Shown: positions 21,905 through 32,084 of the stretch, in pieces
Position numbering within the stretch: the first letter of the stretch is position 1
Layout of the letters: every line of letters begins with the position of its first letter
Origin: Macrocystis pyrifera
Taxonomy: Eukaryota; Sar; Phaeophyceae; Laminariales; Laminariaceae
Assembly: GCA_031763025.1 (NCBI GenBank)
Contig: JASSKH010000007.1
Coordinates: 15,896,080-15,960,079 of the forward strand
DNA length: 64,000 nucleotides
Direction: 5' to 3'
Notes under the pieces: generated by a model
What the model saw: the letters and a program-made list of their open reading frames with translations, nothing else
Told to the model about the DNA's origin: nothing
The model's database searches: none
Position numbers and translations under genes: made by a program

Positions 21905-22005
21905 AGGTATAGTCATTGAAGAGCAGGGCAAGGGTTGCCCTGCTGTTCCCTAAGTGTTACCAGGTACCATTTAATACAAGGTTGGACTGAGGTATGGAAA
22001 TTCTC
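21905..22005 (+). repeat. Hairpin-bearing dispersed repeat, copy 3
   Basis: The hairpin is at 21922-21944. It is followed by GTTCCCTAAGTGTTACC and AATACAAGGTTGGACTGAGG, matching the 12.2-kb copy through the tail. Confidence 0.7.
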
Positions 22006-22602
22006 TCGCGACGTAGATACTTGCTAGGAAGAAGTTTACTTGTTTGAAGATGCTACTGTTGTTGACGATATTAGTTGTTCATTGCGTGGCTTTTCAGAAG
22101 AAAGAAGTGATAACAGCAGGAGATACCAGGCACGCTTATACAGTGGACGCTGATCACCCGACCCGAACTCTAACCCTAACCCGAACGCTATGGGGTGACC
22201 TGAGCTTGGATGCGAAAACGGTACCGCGGGTTCTGGGTATGGAGACGTCAGTAGTATCACTGATGTAGTCTTGTTTCGACCTGGTGTCGAAGGGTAGGTT
22301 GTCTGTCGTCGTTTGTTGTTGTAGGCCGTTGTTGTCGTGGGCCGTTTAACTCTTTTGTCGCAGTCGGCCTTTTATTTCTTGGAAATAATTATGCTGACTC
22401 TTTCAAGTCTGCCTATTAATAGGTCAGCATTATTCTTTGAATTATGAAGCAAATAAATGTTACAACTTCAGTCGGCCTGTCGGAAGCTATCACCATCGTG
22501 CCAGTAGTAGGTACCAGGTAATCTATGGCGGTTGTCTGTGATCGCGACGACAACAGCTATACTTGTGGTGGTGGTGCTGTCTCTCTCTTTCTGTAGTCGC
22601 TC

Positions 22603-23490
22603 ATGCATCTGCTGGCGGCCAAAACTCTCGGCGGCCAAAGCTCAGCAGCAGAAGCAGCAGCAGCTAACCGAAAAAAAAAACTCTCCAGTCAGTGGCAGGC
22701 GGCAGCTAAGCTACTCCTCAGAGGAGCTGCTGCTCAGGAGCAGCTATTAATAACTACTTGTTGTGGTGGTGGTGCGGTCCCTCTCTGCCGCTTAGGTATC
22801 TGCCGTCGCGACAACCTGAAGAAGCATATATATGTGGATCGCGGCCAAATGTGATGTGGAGACCGCTCTAGGGTAGTGGTAAGGGTAGTGGTAAGGGACG
22901 CAGGTTGTTCTGGCAGCTGGAAAGCAGTGCTTCGCTTCTTCTGATTTAGATCTTCTTATTGATGGCGAGAGCTGAGGAGGTGCTCTGGTAGAGAAGTGAG
23001 AGGTAGGGGGGCGGGACTCGACGCCCAGATATACTCGTCCCACCCCACGCCACAAGCTCTCCTAAATTCCTCTTATCTGATGTACGCCTACAGAACTTTC
23101 CTATGGCTACCAATCGTTCTTCTGCTAATATAAGAACTTCTCACTTCGTAGTCCTATTTGCGTCAAGGAACATTACTCTCGTCTAACGGGCTATCCGCCC
23201 TAGGGAACATTCCTAAAATAACGATACTCTCGACTAACGGAATATCCGCCGGGTTAATCCATTCTTTGGATTATTCTCGTATTCGTGAGACTACAAGACT
23301 GCAACGTATTATCTATATCTATAGCCCATGAATACTTTACTCATATCACACAAAGCTCTCGGCGGCCAAAGCTAGCTTCTGAAGCACCAGCAAGCAGCTA
23401 GCTGTAAAACAAGTTCCCCGCAGTCAGCGGCAGGCAGCAGCTAAGTCGCTGCTCAGGAGCAGCAGCTGCAAAAGTTGAAAGCCTTCAGCG
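22603..23490 (+). repeat. Direct repeat flanking a solo LTR
   Basis: About 120 bp beginning CTCGGCGGCCAAAGCT and rich in CAGCAG occurs at 22628-22745 and again at 23356-23475, with a third trace near 23480-23500 (CAGCGGCCAAAGCTC). The solo LTR lies between the two main copies. Confidence 0.6.
22870..23350 (-). mobile_element. Solo LTR of the same family as the 15.5-kb element
   Basis: This is about 480 bp, matching the LTRs at 15484-15966 and 16189-16668 along nearly its whole length, in the same orientation. Read on the - strand it starts TGTGATATGAG. No partner LTR or internal region is present. It differs from the other two mostly at the end nearest 22870. Confidence 0.8.
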
Positions 23491-23510
23491 GCCAAAGCTC
23501 TTACGAGTAG

Positions 23511-23537
23511 CTGCTGCTGCTGCTGCTGCTGCTGCTG
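23511..23537 (+). repeat. CTG trinucleotide run (9 units)
   Basis: An uninterrupted run of nine CTG. It is not inside a gene that I can identify. Confidence 0.95.
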
Positions 23538-23539
23538 CC

Positions 23540-24790
23540 CGCCGTCTCGTGACTCCTGACTCGTGACATCGCAATTTTTCGAGCGTTACGACAGCATCAC
23601 CAACATACCAATTATTTAGCATGCTGTCCGTCGCGGTGCATGATAACACGTAGATACGGGTATCCTGGGCGCGTTAGTTTGCCTCAACCGCTGCTCTACT
23701 TTGTCGGGTCCATTGCTGCGTTATGTACCGATGCGGGTGTCCGCGCTGTGGATCGCTGCGTGCTGCTCATCGATTGCCTAATATAATCAGCAGCAGCAGA
23801 GGGAGTGGAAAATACGACAGATAGATGTTATTTACTAATAATACCTGGTACAATAATTAGTTGTATGATCGCGCTCGCTCCTACTACTACTGCTCCTGCT
23901 GTACTACTACTGCCGTGCTTCGTACAACAACAAACAGCAGAAGAATATTATGCACTGCTTTCTGTGACTGGGTATATCTGCAGTAGTACGCTGAAGAACC
24001 CTTTGTGGAGCACAACGCTACCGCTACTATAATACTGCCTAATGAGTGGAACATGACGTAATAATGTGACTGACCAGACTAGCAAGGCAGTATCATAAAC
24101 ACATGGTTGATTCCAATCTACCGATAGTCGGATGCGTACTCTGTTTGTTGTAATTTGGCTGTTTTACGACCGGTGCATATCGATCTCAGGCAGAGGCGGC
24201 GCGGACAGCTGTTAGGCTGATCCGTAATTTGTTTTGCACAATGCCGTTGCCCATCTGCACTTTGACTCGCTCATTTTTAGATAGCTTATATAGACCGACA
24301 CACGTCGATTGGTTGCAAGTGATCAACGTTGAAGCTCATGCTGCGGCGAAGTCCCGTTTGCTATCAAGAACAGCAGCAGCTCATCTCCGGAAGAATTATT
24401 CACACCTGGAACCAAATCAATAACACTCAATCAATCTATAAATATTTGTGAAATGAAAAGGTTTCAACATGTTGCAACATCATATCAATATCCCTTGTTC
24501 GGGTTATATAGTATCAGTGCGCAGAATGATCATTTAAAATTGTCCTGTTGACCCGGGCAGCATCCAGGGGAGCCGCTGGCCTATATCTTTGACAAAGGAA
24601 TCACATATAGAATACGCGCTCTCGGTTTATCACAATACTTGTAAAATTCGGTAAAAATGGAATATAGACGAGGCGTATTACGCAGCTTGCAAAGTTGAGT
24701 ATCAACTAATTAATCAGTCGAACTCACAGCTGCCGTGTTTCAAAATTTATAAAAAAAATATGTGCAGGATCTCACTGGGATCCGCGTGCG
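23540..24790. other. No gene recognised
   Basis: The sequence is mixed, becoming AT-rich after 24420. A frame ending in TAA near 24423 has a coding-like tail (VDWLQVINVEAHAAAKSRLL), but there is no splice or homology support. Confidence 0.3.
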
Positions 24791-25330
24791 GTTTTTTCGT
24801 ATGAACACGAACAAGTGCGAAAAAGCGCGGAAAGAAAAAATATCCCCGTCCCTTCTCATATAATATTTTTCAGCCTGATGGGAACACCTTGCGCCGGTGG
24901 AGATTCGGTCCGGGTAAAGCTTTCCTCCCTTTCTGCCACAGTGAGCGCCGTCGCACGCCTCGCGTGAAGCCCGGTGCTCGCTGTGGCCCTTGTACGACAG
25001 CTCGACAAAGCTGGTGCTAAGACTGCATCGCTCTCTGTTTTAACTTTGGCTTGGTCGCAAAAATAAGCACCGCTTGAATATTATTTTCCATGTCAAAACG
25101 ACCCTTGTATATCGTATATGGTACAAGCGGAGCCTCACAAGGAGGCCAGGTAGAGCCCATTCGTGCTTCCCACGTGTCTCGAGACACACACGACGCCTAT
25201 AGCCACGAAAACGGCGACAGCGCTCCTTGCAACCCCCCCTCTACCCGCCAGAACCCGCCGACACCCGAGACGGCACCGGGCTCGCCCGTGGTGCCGTGCT
25301 CTGAGTGCACGCACGCGCATGAAACGAAAT
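24790..25330 (-). repeat. 1.2-kb hairpin repeat family, copy 3 (partial, inverted)
   Basis: On the - strand this matches the central part of the copies at 44090-45315 and 59879-61316. Shared words include CTGGCGGGTAGAGGGGG, TCTCGAGACACG, AAGCGGTGCTTATTTTTGCG, GAGCACCGGGCTTCACGCGA and GGAAAGCTTTACCCGGAC. It lacks the left end and the GC-rich hairpins, and it is the most diverged of the three. Confidence 0.7.
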
Positions 25331-25472
25331 AAAAAGTCTTCAGAAATATGAGCTACGTTTGACTCGTACCTGATATGTTCGTATGAACACGAGTACAAGA
25401 AGGCGCTTGTATTCACGAAAGCGGTTTTCGTTCGTAATTACAAGCTATACCGGGACATTGCTTTTGTAACAG

Positions 25473-25722
25473 AAAACGGTATAACTTGACAGAAAACGTC
25501 ATATAACTTGGGTTTGGTGTGCCCTGATCACCTCGTTTTACTTTTTCGTTCCGTAAACTGGCAAAAATACGATGGTGTATCGTTTTTTTTTGGCATTTTG
25601 GCAAGTGAGACGGACGGACATGGATGTGTCGCCATAAAACGGTATAACTTGACAGAAAACGTCATCTAACTTGGGTTTGCTCTACCCTGATTTCCTGGTT
25701 TGAATTTTCGTACCGTAAACTG
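25473..25722 (+). repeat. Tandem duplication, unit about 163 bp
   Basis: AAAACGGTATAACTTGACAG plus about 65 further bases ending CCGTAAACTGG occurs at 25473-25560 and 25636-25722. The copies differ by several substitutions. Confidence 0.8.
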
Positions 25723-26079
25723 GTGTACCGTTTTTCGTCATTTTTCCGTTAGGACAGGAAATTGGTTTTGCTTCGTAGATAACCCTAGGTAAACCCAGGG
25801 AATGCGTACAAATTTTACGTAATGTTCTCGTATATATAACACCAGGGCATGTATTTTCGTATATTTTTTGCGGAACAAAAAACGTGGCAAAAATATAGTG
25901 ACGTATTATCCTCGCCACTATATCGAGGGTTAGATAATGGCAAAAGGCCCTTTTTCGTTGGATGTTTCCCATCTTGGGAACCTGGTGGACCAACATTGAT
26001 GTCCATACAAGGTGTACACCCACTTTCTTTGGCTCCATGTTTCTGAGATCAAGATGAGAGTGCCACAAAGTGGTACGAC

Positions 26080-26392
26080 AACGTACGGTCGTAGACGGAA
26101 GATTCCGCAAAAGCAGATATGTCAAATGGACGTACAGTACGCTCATTGGCCGGAATGGAAGTAGGTGAAAGTTATGCTTGGGTAAGAAGTGGATGGAAGC
26201 TTCTACGGACGTAAATGGAAGTTACCGCAGTGTTTAACTTTCATGGACTTCCATTGTACTTACGTGGACGCTGCCATTCGACTTCCGTTCAACTTCCAAA
26301 ACTTCCATTTTGGAAGTCGAAATGAAGTTTTGGAAGTCAAATGGAAGTCGAGTGGAAGCTTCCACCCATTTGCCAAATAATGAGGTGGATCC
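26080..26392. repeat. GGAAGT/ACTTCC foldback arm fragment, copy C
   Basis: This is an array of GGAAGT and ACTTCC words without the GC-rich core. Around 26296-26345 two runs (ACTTCCAAAACTTCCATTT and its near reverse complement) form a strong hairpin. Confidence 0.7.
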
Positions 26393-26524
26393 CTGTGACT
26401 GCGGACAGACATATTTGAAAATACCAAAATAGAAACTCGGTTTTACAAAATGAGAACTCCAGAAGGTAGTACTAACGTAATATTACGATTTTACGTTACC
26501 TGGTAGGTGTTGCGCTATCCGAGT

Positions 26525-26800
26525 ATGACATTTCATTTGTTTTTGTGGTTTAGTTGGGGTTTCGTGGGTCTTTGGTGTTTTTTCAAGTTTTTGCGTTTTC
26601 GTATTTTTTGTGATTTTCCCGTGTATATTCGTTTTCTTCGTGGCAGTTGTCTTTGGTGTTTTTCTTCGTGGGTGCATTGTTTTTGTTGGGTTTTTGTGGT
26701 ATTGGTTTCGGTTGGATTGCCGTGTCTTTTTCGTAGATGTGGGTTGTTTTTTTTCGTGCGTTTTTGTGGTTTTCGTGGTGTTGGTGATTTTCCAGTGCTG
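26525..26800 (+). repeat. G+T-rich strand-asymmetric tract
   Basis: The + strand is almost free of A for about 270 bp and repeats words such as TTTTTGTGGT and TTTCGTG. A 144-codon - strand frame here is very Lys/Thr/Gln-rich, as expected from composition alone. A good acceptor (TTCTTATTTTCTACAG at 27009) follows, so the tract may be intronic. Confidence 0.5.
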
Positions 26801-27009
26801 CCGCTGCTGCTGCGGCCGTGCTTCTGCTGCTGCTCTTCATCTTTTGTAGGGTCACAGAGATGATATTGCTTTCTTCGCAGCCTCCTTTCGCTCTCCGCGC
26901 TTCGTGGCCTCTCGTGTTGAAAAACAAAAATCTTAAGAACTTCGTGCGAGGCCGAAAACCCGCGCACCGTCTATTAATAGAAAAAAAAACCTTTCTTATT
27001 TTCTACAGG

Positions 27010-27880
27010 TGGGTGTCAAGCACAACAGCCTGAGGCAGGATCCCGCTCGGTGAAGCGGTGAAGCGCTACCGTACTAATGCAACAGTTACTGCTCTGTCCG
27101 ACACCGCCAGACTATAGCGCTGTCTTCGATCACCTTGTTCCCCCAAATGCTGCATAAACCCATTTGCTCGCACTACGATGAAGACGACGCACAGCAGCAC
27201 AACTCCACACACGTTTTTTTCGCTGTTCACAGAACGGTCACGTTATTTCGCAGTGCTTTCAACACCAACACAACAAAATGTGAGCACGATATATACCACT
27301 GCATACCAACAAGAACCCTCCCCCCTCCCCCATCACGCACGTATCCCAGACCAAGATCATCCACGTATCAATATTCACGCCCTCACGCCCCCCTTCCATG
27401 TCCTTGTGCGTATTTTACATGCCGCCCAGTGACACGTAACTTAAACTTTCCTAATTACATGGAAATGTTGCAGTGTACAGTGTACATCAGCAGTGGATCA
27501 GACTCACGTGGTATGTGGTGGTCCTACTATACGTCTGATAGCGATGGCCATACAAATACCCACGGTATGTACTACATCACAGAATATCTGAAGCGACTAA
27601 AACTACATCAAACTTGACACAGAAACAGGTAGACGCCGTCTAGCGTCTAGCACGAGCCGTCCATCCATCTGGTGCTTGTTTTGTGCTTGTTTTGTGCTCG
27701 TACGTTTGTACCTGGTACGCCGCAAAGCATCATCACCACAAGGTCTCCGGCCAGTACTACCAGATATTTGCCTTGGCCAGGAATGCGCGGAGCGATTCGA
27801 GCATGAAAAGAGGAAACGGTGACGTATAATACTATCCTACCCAACCCTACGCTACCCTACCCTATCTTTTACCTTATCCC
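27010..27880. other. No secure gene; one acceptor-like site
   Basis: After the acceptor-like TTTTCTACAG at 27009, short frames run to stops near 27055. They are too short to judge. The remainder to 27880 is mixed sequence with a 160-codon frame at 27135-27617 of unremarkable composition. Confidence 0.3.
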
Positions 27881-27882
27881 AG

Positions 27883-28106
27883 CCCCTGCAACCGGGACGA
27901 GTGCGTCGATGGACCCGCAAGGGATCGGTGAACGGTGCGAGAAACAACAACTGAAACGTTCGCTGTCCTCATCACCATCACCATCATCACCGATCGCGCA
28001 CGTTCGGTTCGAATCTCAGCGCGAACGCGCAAAGACAAGAGGCTGGCCCGGTCAGCGTGGACTGGTCGGCGACGATCACCACAAAATCAGAAGAAAACAT
28101 AAGTAA
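27883..28106 (+). CDS. Candidate terminal exon, basic Ser/Pro-rich C-terminus
   Basis: An excellent pyrimidine tract (CCCTATCTTTTACCTTATCCCAG) ends at 27882. The frame then runs 74 codons to TAA at 28104-28106. It contains MDPQGIGERCEKQQLKR, a SSSPSPSSP stretch and a basic tail HHKIRRKHK that could be a nuclear localisation signal. It lies tail to tail with the - strand gene ending at 28305, a gap of 198 bp, which is a sensible gene arrangement. Upstream exons were not found and the family is not recognised. Confidence 0.4.
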
Positions 28107-28304
28107 GATAATAAGGCACCGCACTATTGAATTCTCCTGCTCTATTGTAGCGGAGATTCTGAAGGAGATCAGACACCGGCCGCAACAAATTTACGAGTAG
28201 GCTCTAATGTACTCAATACTGCAACACGCAAAAACACACGGATATCACACATACGTACGACCGGGCAATTCGCCAACAGCATCGTAAGGCTATACAAGCA
28301 TACT

Positions 28305-28448
28305 TCAGCGAAGGGTCTTGAGCTCTGCTTTGGCGATGGTGGTGCTCATGTCCGTTAGCTCTTTGGCGAACACGTTGATTATGTGGTGCTTGATCTTGTT
28401 GTCGACTTTCACCAAACCGTCGTAGACAAACCCATTCTTGTAGCACTC
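28305..28448 (-). CDS. Unidentified - strand gene: terminal exon
   Basis: The acceptor has a long pyrimidine tract (TCCTCTCTTTTTTACG) and ends CTGAAG. The exon has 47 codons plus TGA. It is rich in Lys and hydrophobic residues in a helical pattern. It starts ECYKNGFVYDG and ends AELKTLR. Confidence 0.8.
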   Translation of the reverse strand, partial: ECYKNGFVYDGLVKVDNKIKHHIINVFAKELTDMSTTIAKAELKTLR

Positions 28449-31400
28449 CTTCAGAATGGGACCACACGTAAAAAAGAGAGGAACACATCGGTCAGTAGGT
28501 GAGTGGCAGATGTCATTATTGTAGATGTGGGGGGCGGCGCACCCGGATATATCGACATAAAGTCTCACAGGTCGCCACAGGATCAAGCATACAGCCAGTC
28601 CTCCCAGTACCTCGCGAGTACCACTACCTCACATCACAACACTCGAGTACCTCAGAGTACGCCGGCCCCACAATACAGGATAGTCTCAGTTCGAATCGCA
28701 ATCGCATGAAAAAAGTACTGGGTATGCCCTCAATATCGTACCACACAGTACACAAGCAAATATTACAGGATATACTCGTATCCCAATACCTCGCAGTACG
28801 ATACCTTCAACACACTCTGTAATTGCCCAGTACAAGGGTCCCAAACTACTCGAATATGTGGTAATGTATCAGTGCGCAACACTTTACACACTTTTTACTG
28901 GAAACACTTCGGTGACACTCCATATGCGCGTTCGTTCACGCAATACGACACGTGACATTGTACTCTATGCCTAAGACGTGACCACGCCAGGTTGAACCAC
29001 TTTACCACCTGGTTATTTGTTTATGCTGCACACGTGGGCATGTTTCGACTGCCGCCAAAACCTGATAATCGAGGGTGCCGCAAGTGCTCCAAGTATCTCG
29101 ACAGAAGCAGCACCTCAGAGTACGCCAGGCGCAAAATATTGGAATATTAGATTGTCGCTATTGGATAGTCTGTATAGTACAGTTGTTGGAAACAAACCGG
29201 GCTATATCCCATCAACTCACAGTACGTGGCAATCAAACAAGATACGTCGCAGACTCAGCACGTGGCATTTTACTAGCCCCAAAATACGGGGGAAACCAAA
29301 ATCTCACCGCTCGTTGCGCCCAGAATACTGCCCCAGTACCTCACAGTACGACATGCCCACAGTAATGTACTGAATATATACCGTGAAGACATTCGCGGTT
29401 TATACTTTGTGCAGATTGATATATTGATTTCACTTGGAATAGTCGCAAGCAGCACTAAACGCAACCGATGTACCTTGTACAAGTTACCTGTGCCCTCCTC
29501 TAGCAAGTGCTACAACAAAAATAACACATTGGCTTTGCAGTTCTACCACACCGCTTCACAAAAGTCGGGCGTGGAGCACAGCAGCGACGGGGCAGAACGC
29601 CGCTGAATACACCCCCCACAAAAATAGCGCCCTCCTGCCCTCCTTGTATTACTGCTCGGTCACAGCTCACACACCTCGCTCCCGAGCTAGGACAAGCCTT
29701 CGGGTCACTCAGAGCCAGAAAAAAACTCCGACCCAAAAGACGAGATCGCAGTGCACGGTATGTACAGTAGGTACCGCTCCTCACCTCTTCAACAAATTTC
29801 GCGTAAACACGACACATGACCTCGCAAAGGGAGAACACCACTTCCAAGTAGTCCAGCGCGAAAGGCACCTCCGGCGTCAGCAGATGCTCGTACACCACCT
29901 CGTTGTTGAATTTGAGTAGGCGCGCCACAACCTGATTGGTGCCCATGAAACGCATAAATAAACACGCGGCAGTATGCCAGTATCACATACCTGAAATATG
30001 AGTGGTGCAGAATAAGTCACAAGGAAGCGCAGCATTCGACGCGCACGAGCTCGTCTCCATGCCGCCCATTCTGCAGCACAGACAGGATGGTGATCGAGGT
30101 TGTCACGCTGTGACGCTGGGTTGGCAGCTAACCAAGCGTGGGCCACAACGCAGGCCATCCCTTGCCATGATCAGCGCATGCACGCTTGGACACGGCAACA
30201 CGACACCGAACAGCAAACCGGCGGGAGCCGAGCACAGGGCGGAGGGGTACTGCTGCTGTACCACAGGGTTTCTCGGGCTGCGATAGACAACAAAAGGAAG
30301 GAAGGTTGCCTTCAATCGTCTTGGCCCGGCCAGCGCTTGGCACCTTTGTGTACCACCCATGGCATCCGTACTTGTGCAGTCGAGAGCGGCATCACCATGA
30401 TGCCCTTCACCTATCTATATGAAGTATGAGACACATGCGTAGAACGTAACCCGATCGTCGCGATATCAGCTGTTTGCCTTCCATGCGGCGGCGGTTTGAA
30501 GTTTCAACCGTGGCCACAGAAACTCCGATTCAATCACTGCAGGACTTCATGTACACTGCGGAGCTCAGATTTATAGCCACCACCAAATAATTTGCTGTAT
30601 GGATACGTTCTGCAGTACGCTTTCATCATATGTACAATCATGTACCATAAAACACCGAAACTGTCCACTATATATTGCTGATACCATCGAAAAGGTCACT
30701 TTTTGTTGTTCACGAAGGATTCCGTTGAACCACGCCCAGCAGTGGTAGTCATGGATATGGAGAATGGATCGCCTTGCTTCAACAATAAATAGTCAGCCCA
30801 CAGTACGAGAGCGGCGTTGGGGTTTACGCTCAACCAAAGTCGACCTGCGAAACGACCAGCATAACCACATAATAATTCACAGAAAATATAGCCATCATGG
30901 CCCAAGCCGATGTCACACCGGATACAATGCTCTCTTCCGCATTGTTACCCTCGAACGCATGTACCGTGCATTACACGCTATTAGTTGATATAGCAGCACT
31001 GTAGTACGAAATATGTCCTGCCTCGGGCAGACTCACTTGCTCTTGCTGCTTGTTGCCCTCCCCCTCCATCTCCCTGGTAACGTCTCTCGACGGGCCGTCG
31101 ATGTTTTTGGCTAGCATTGCCTTCACCGAGTGATGTGCCACACCAGCCAAGGCGAAGTGATACTCCCACTCCTCCATGAGCTGCAGAATCCCCCGTATCA
31201 GCTGCGCCCCTCCCTTACACTATGCCGCCCCAAGTCCAGGAAGCCATGCGCCCCGCGGTTGTGTAGTAGCGAGCAGAGCCGAACGTGCCGTTCGAGTCAC
31301 CACAACGAATGCACGAATGTTATGCGCTTTCGCAGCAGCGGCATGTTCGTGGAAACTGCTCAAAGGAGTGCAAAAGCTACACGTCTGGCGTTATCAGCCA

Positions 31401-32084
31401 AGCGAGACATGGGTACAGTAATTCGGATAGCCTCGGGGCGTTCATGCACTCAGCACGACTACTTAGAGTAGTTCAGATGGCGCATACCGGTACATACGAG
31501 CGCATACTTCGACAGAGCGTTTTTTTTTACGGCCATACACGATGTCCGCGAATGCCCGTACCCACACCACGTATGAGACAAAAGCTTGAGATAAATTAGT
31601 GCAGTGTAAGACAGTGTAAATCAATGCAGTGCAGAGTAGTGTAGGTCATGCATCGAGTGCGGCGGGGCAAGATCATCCTATACAACTATCACTACTGTAG
31701 ACAAAACGACTATTATTTATATTGAACGAAGTCGTGTAATCTAGAGACCACCCACGCCTCCGAAGGCGACTCACGATGCTGCATGCCGCTACATCAACAC
31801 CAACACTAACATTAAAAAAACTCACCGCACGTTACAGTGTACGTTTTACGTTCCATAAGCTATGCAACCTTGTGAGGGCAAAGCTAAATCCTCCAAGAGC
31901 AAGCCTGTAATCAACAGCTGAAACGCCCAATGGGGATATACCACGAAAACAATAAAACAAAAGTGCACACGTGGCTGTTCCTTTCTGTTCGAACCTGCAA
32001 AAGTTTAGCCAGTCCCACCCCGAGGTAGAAGAGTCGCAGGATTCGCTGCGAGGACAGCTCGGCTGCGTAGACGGCCAGATCCCC
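28305..32084 (-). CDS. Multi-exon gene for an unidentified helical protein
   Basis: Exons in transcript order are 32084-31995, 31201-31037, 30070-29991 (less sure), 29931-29785 and 28448-28305. All but the third are whole codons with phase-0 borders. The product is predominantly helical: GDLAVYAAELSSQRILRLFY, then LMEEWEYHFALAG, then LLKFNNEVVYEHLLTPEVPF, LDYLEVVFSLCEVMCRVY, and finally VDNKIKHHIINVFAKEL before TGA at 28305-28307. No signal peptide or membrane helix is evident. The composition and exon structure are strongly gene-like, but I cannot name the family. The 5' end is not found and lies above 32084. One junction, between 31037 and 30070, is out of phase as drawn, so an exon is missing or the third exon's start is wrong. 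Confidence 0.75.
28580..29350. repeat. Degenerate GTACCTCG/AGTAC word array inside an intron
   Basis: Words such as CAGTACCTCG, CTCGAGTACCTCAGAGTACG and CAGTACCTCACAGTACG recur at irregular spacing. They resemble the denser array at 47270-49510. The array lies in the intron between the last two exons of the - strand gene. Confidence 0.55.
29785..29931 (-). CDS. Unidentified - strand gene: exon with LLTPEVPF motif
   Basis: Exactly 49 codons, phase 0 to 0. The acceptor is CCAATCAG and the donor is GAAGAG|GTGAGG. It encodes VVARLLKFNNEVVYEHLL, TPEVPFALDYLEVVF and CEVMCRVYAKFVEE, an amphipathic helical pattern with a TPEVPF turn that looks conserved. Confidence 0.8.
29991..30070 (-). CDS. Unidentified - strand gene: small exon (uncertain)
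   Basis: The acceptor is CTGTGCTGCAG and the donor is TTTCAG|GTATGT, so the splice sites are strong. The frame that joins the next exon reads RRMLRFLVTYSAPLIFQ. The intron to the next exon would be only 59 bp, unusually short here. The upstream phase does not fit the 31037 donor. Confidence 0.5.
31037..31201 (-). CDS. Unidentified - strand gene: exon with EEWEYHF motif
   Basis: Exactly 55 codons, phase 0 to 0. The acceptor is GGGGCGCAG and the donor is GAGCAA|GTGAGT. It encodes LIRGILQLMEEWEYHFALAG, VAHHSVKAMLAKN and a charged tail EMEGEGNKQQEQ. Confidence 0.75.
31995..32084 (-). CDS. Unidentified - strand gene: first recognised exon
   Basis: 30 codons, phase 0 to 0. The acceptor is TCGTTCTCCAG. 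The donor TTGCAG|GTTCGA is weak. It encodes GDLAVYAAELSSQRILRLFY then LGVGLAKLLQ. It joins in frame with the exon at 31201. Confidence 0.65.

Noticed and set aside
22044-22268. Small open frame with signal-peptide-like start (MKMLLLLTILVVHCVAF)
   Set aside because: Its second half comes from the CCCTAACCC-type repeat also seen at 60.6 kb, so a secreted protein is unlikely.
24790-25330. Pro/Thr-rich frame (PSTRQ..PGSPVVPCSE) shared in part by all three copies of the 1.2-kb repeat
   Set aside because: The frame diverges through length changes between the copies, so it does not behave like a protein-coding sequence.
26533-26967. Lys/Thr/Gln-rich 144-codon - strand frame
   Set aside because: It is fully explained by the G+T-rich + strand composition.
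28000-28020. Box-B-like GGTTCGAATCTC
   Set aside because: It falls inside a candidate coding exon and has no box A or cloverleaf around it.
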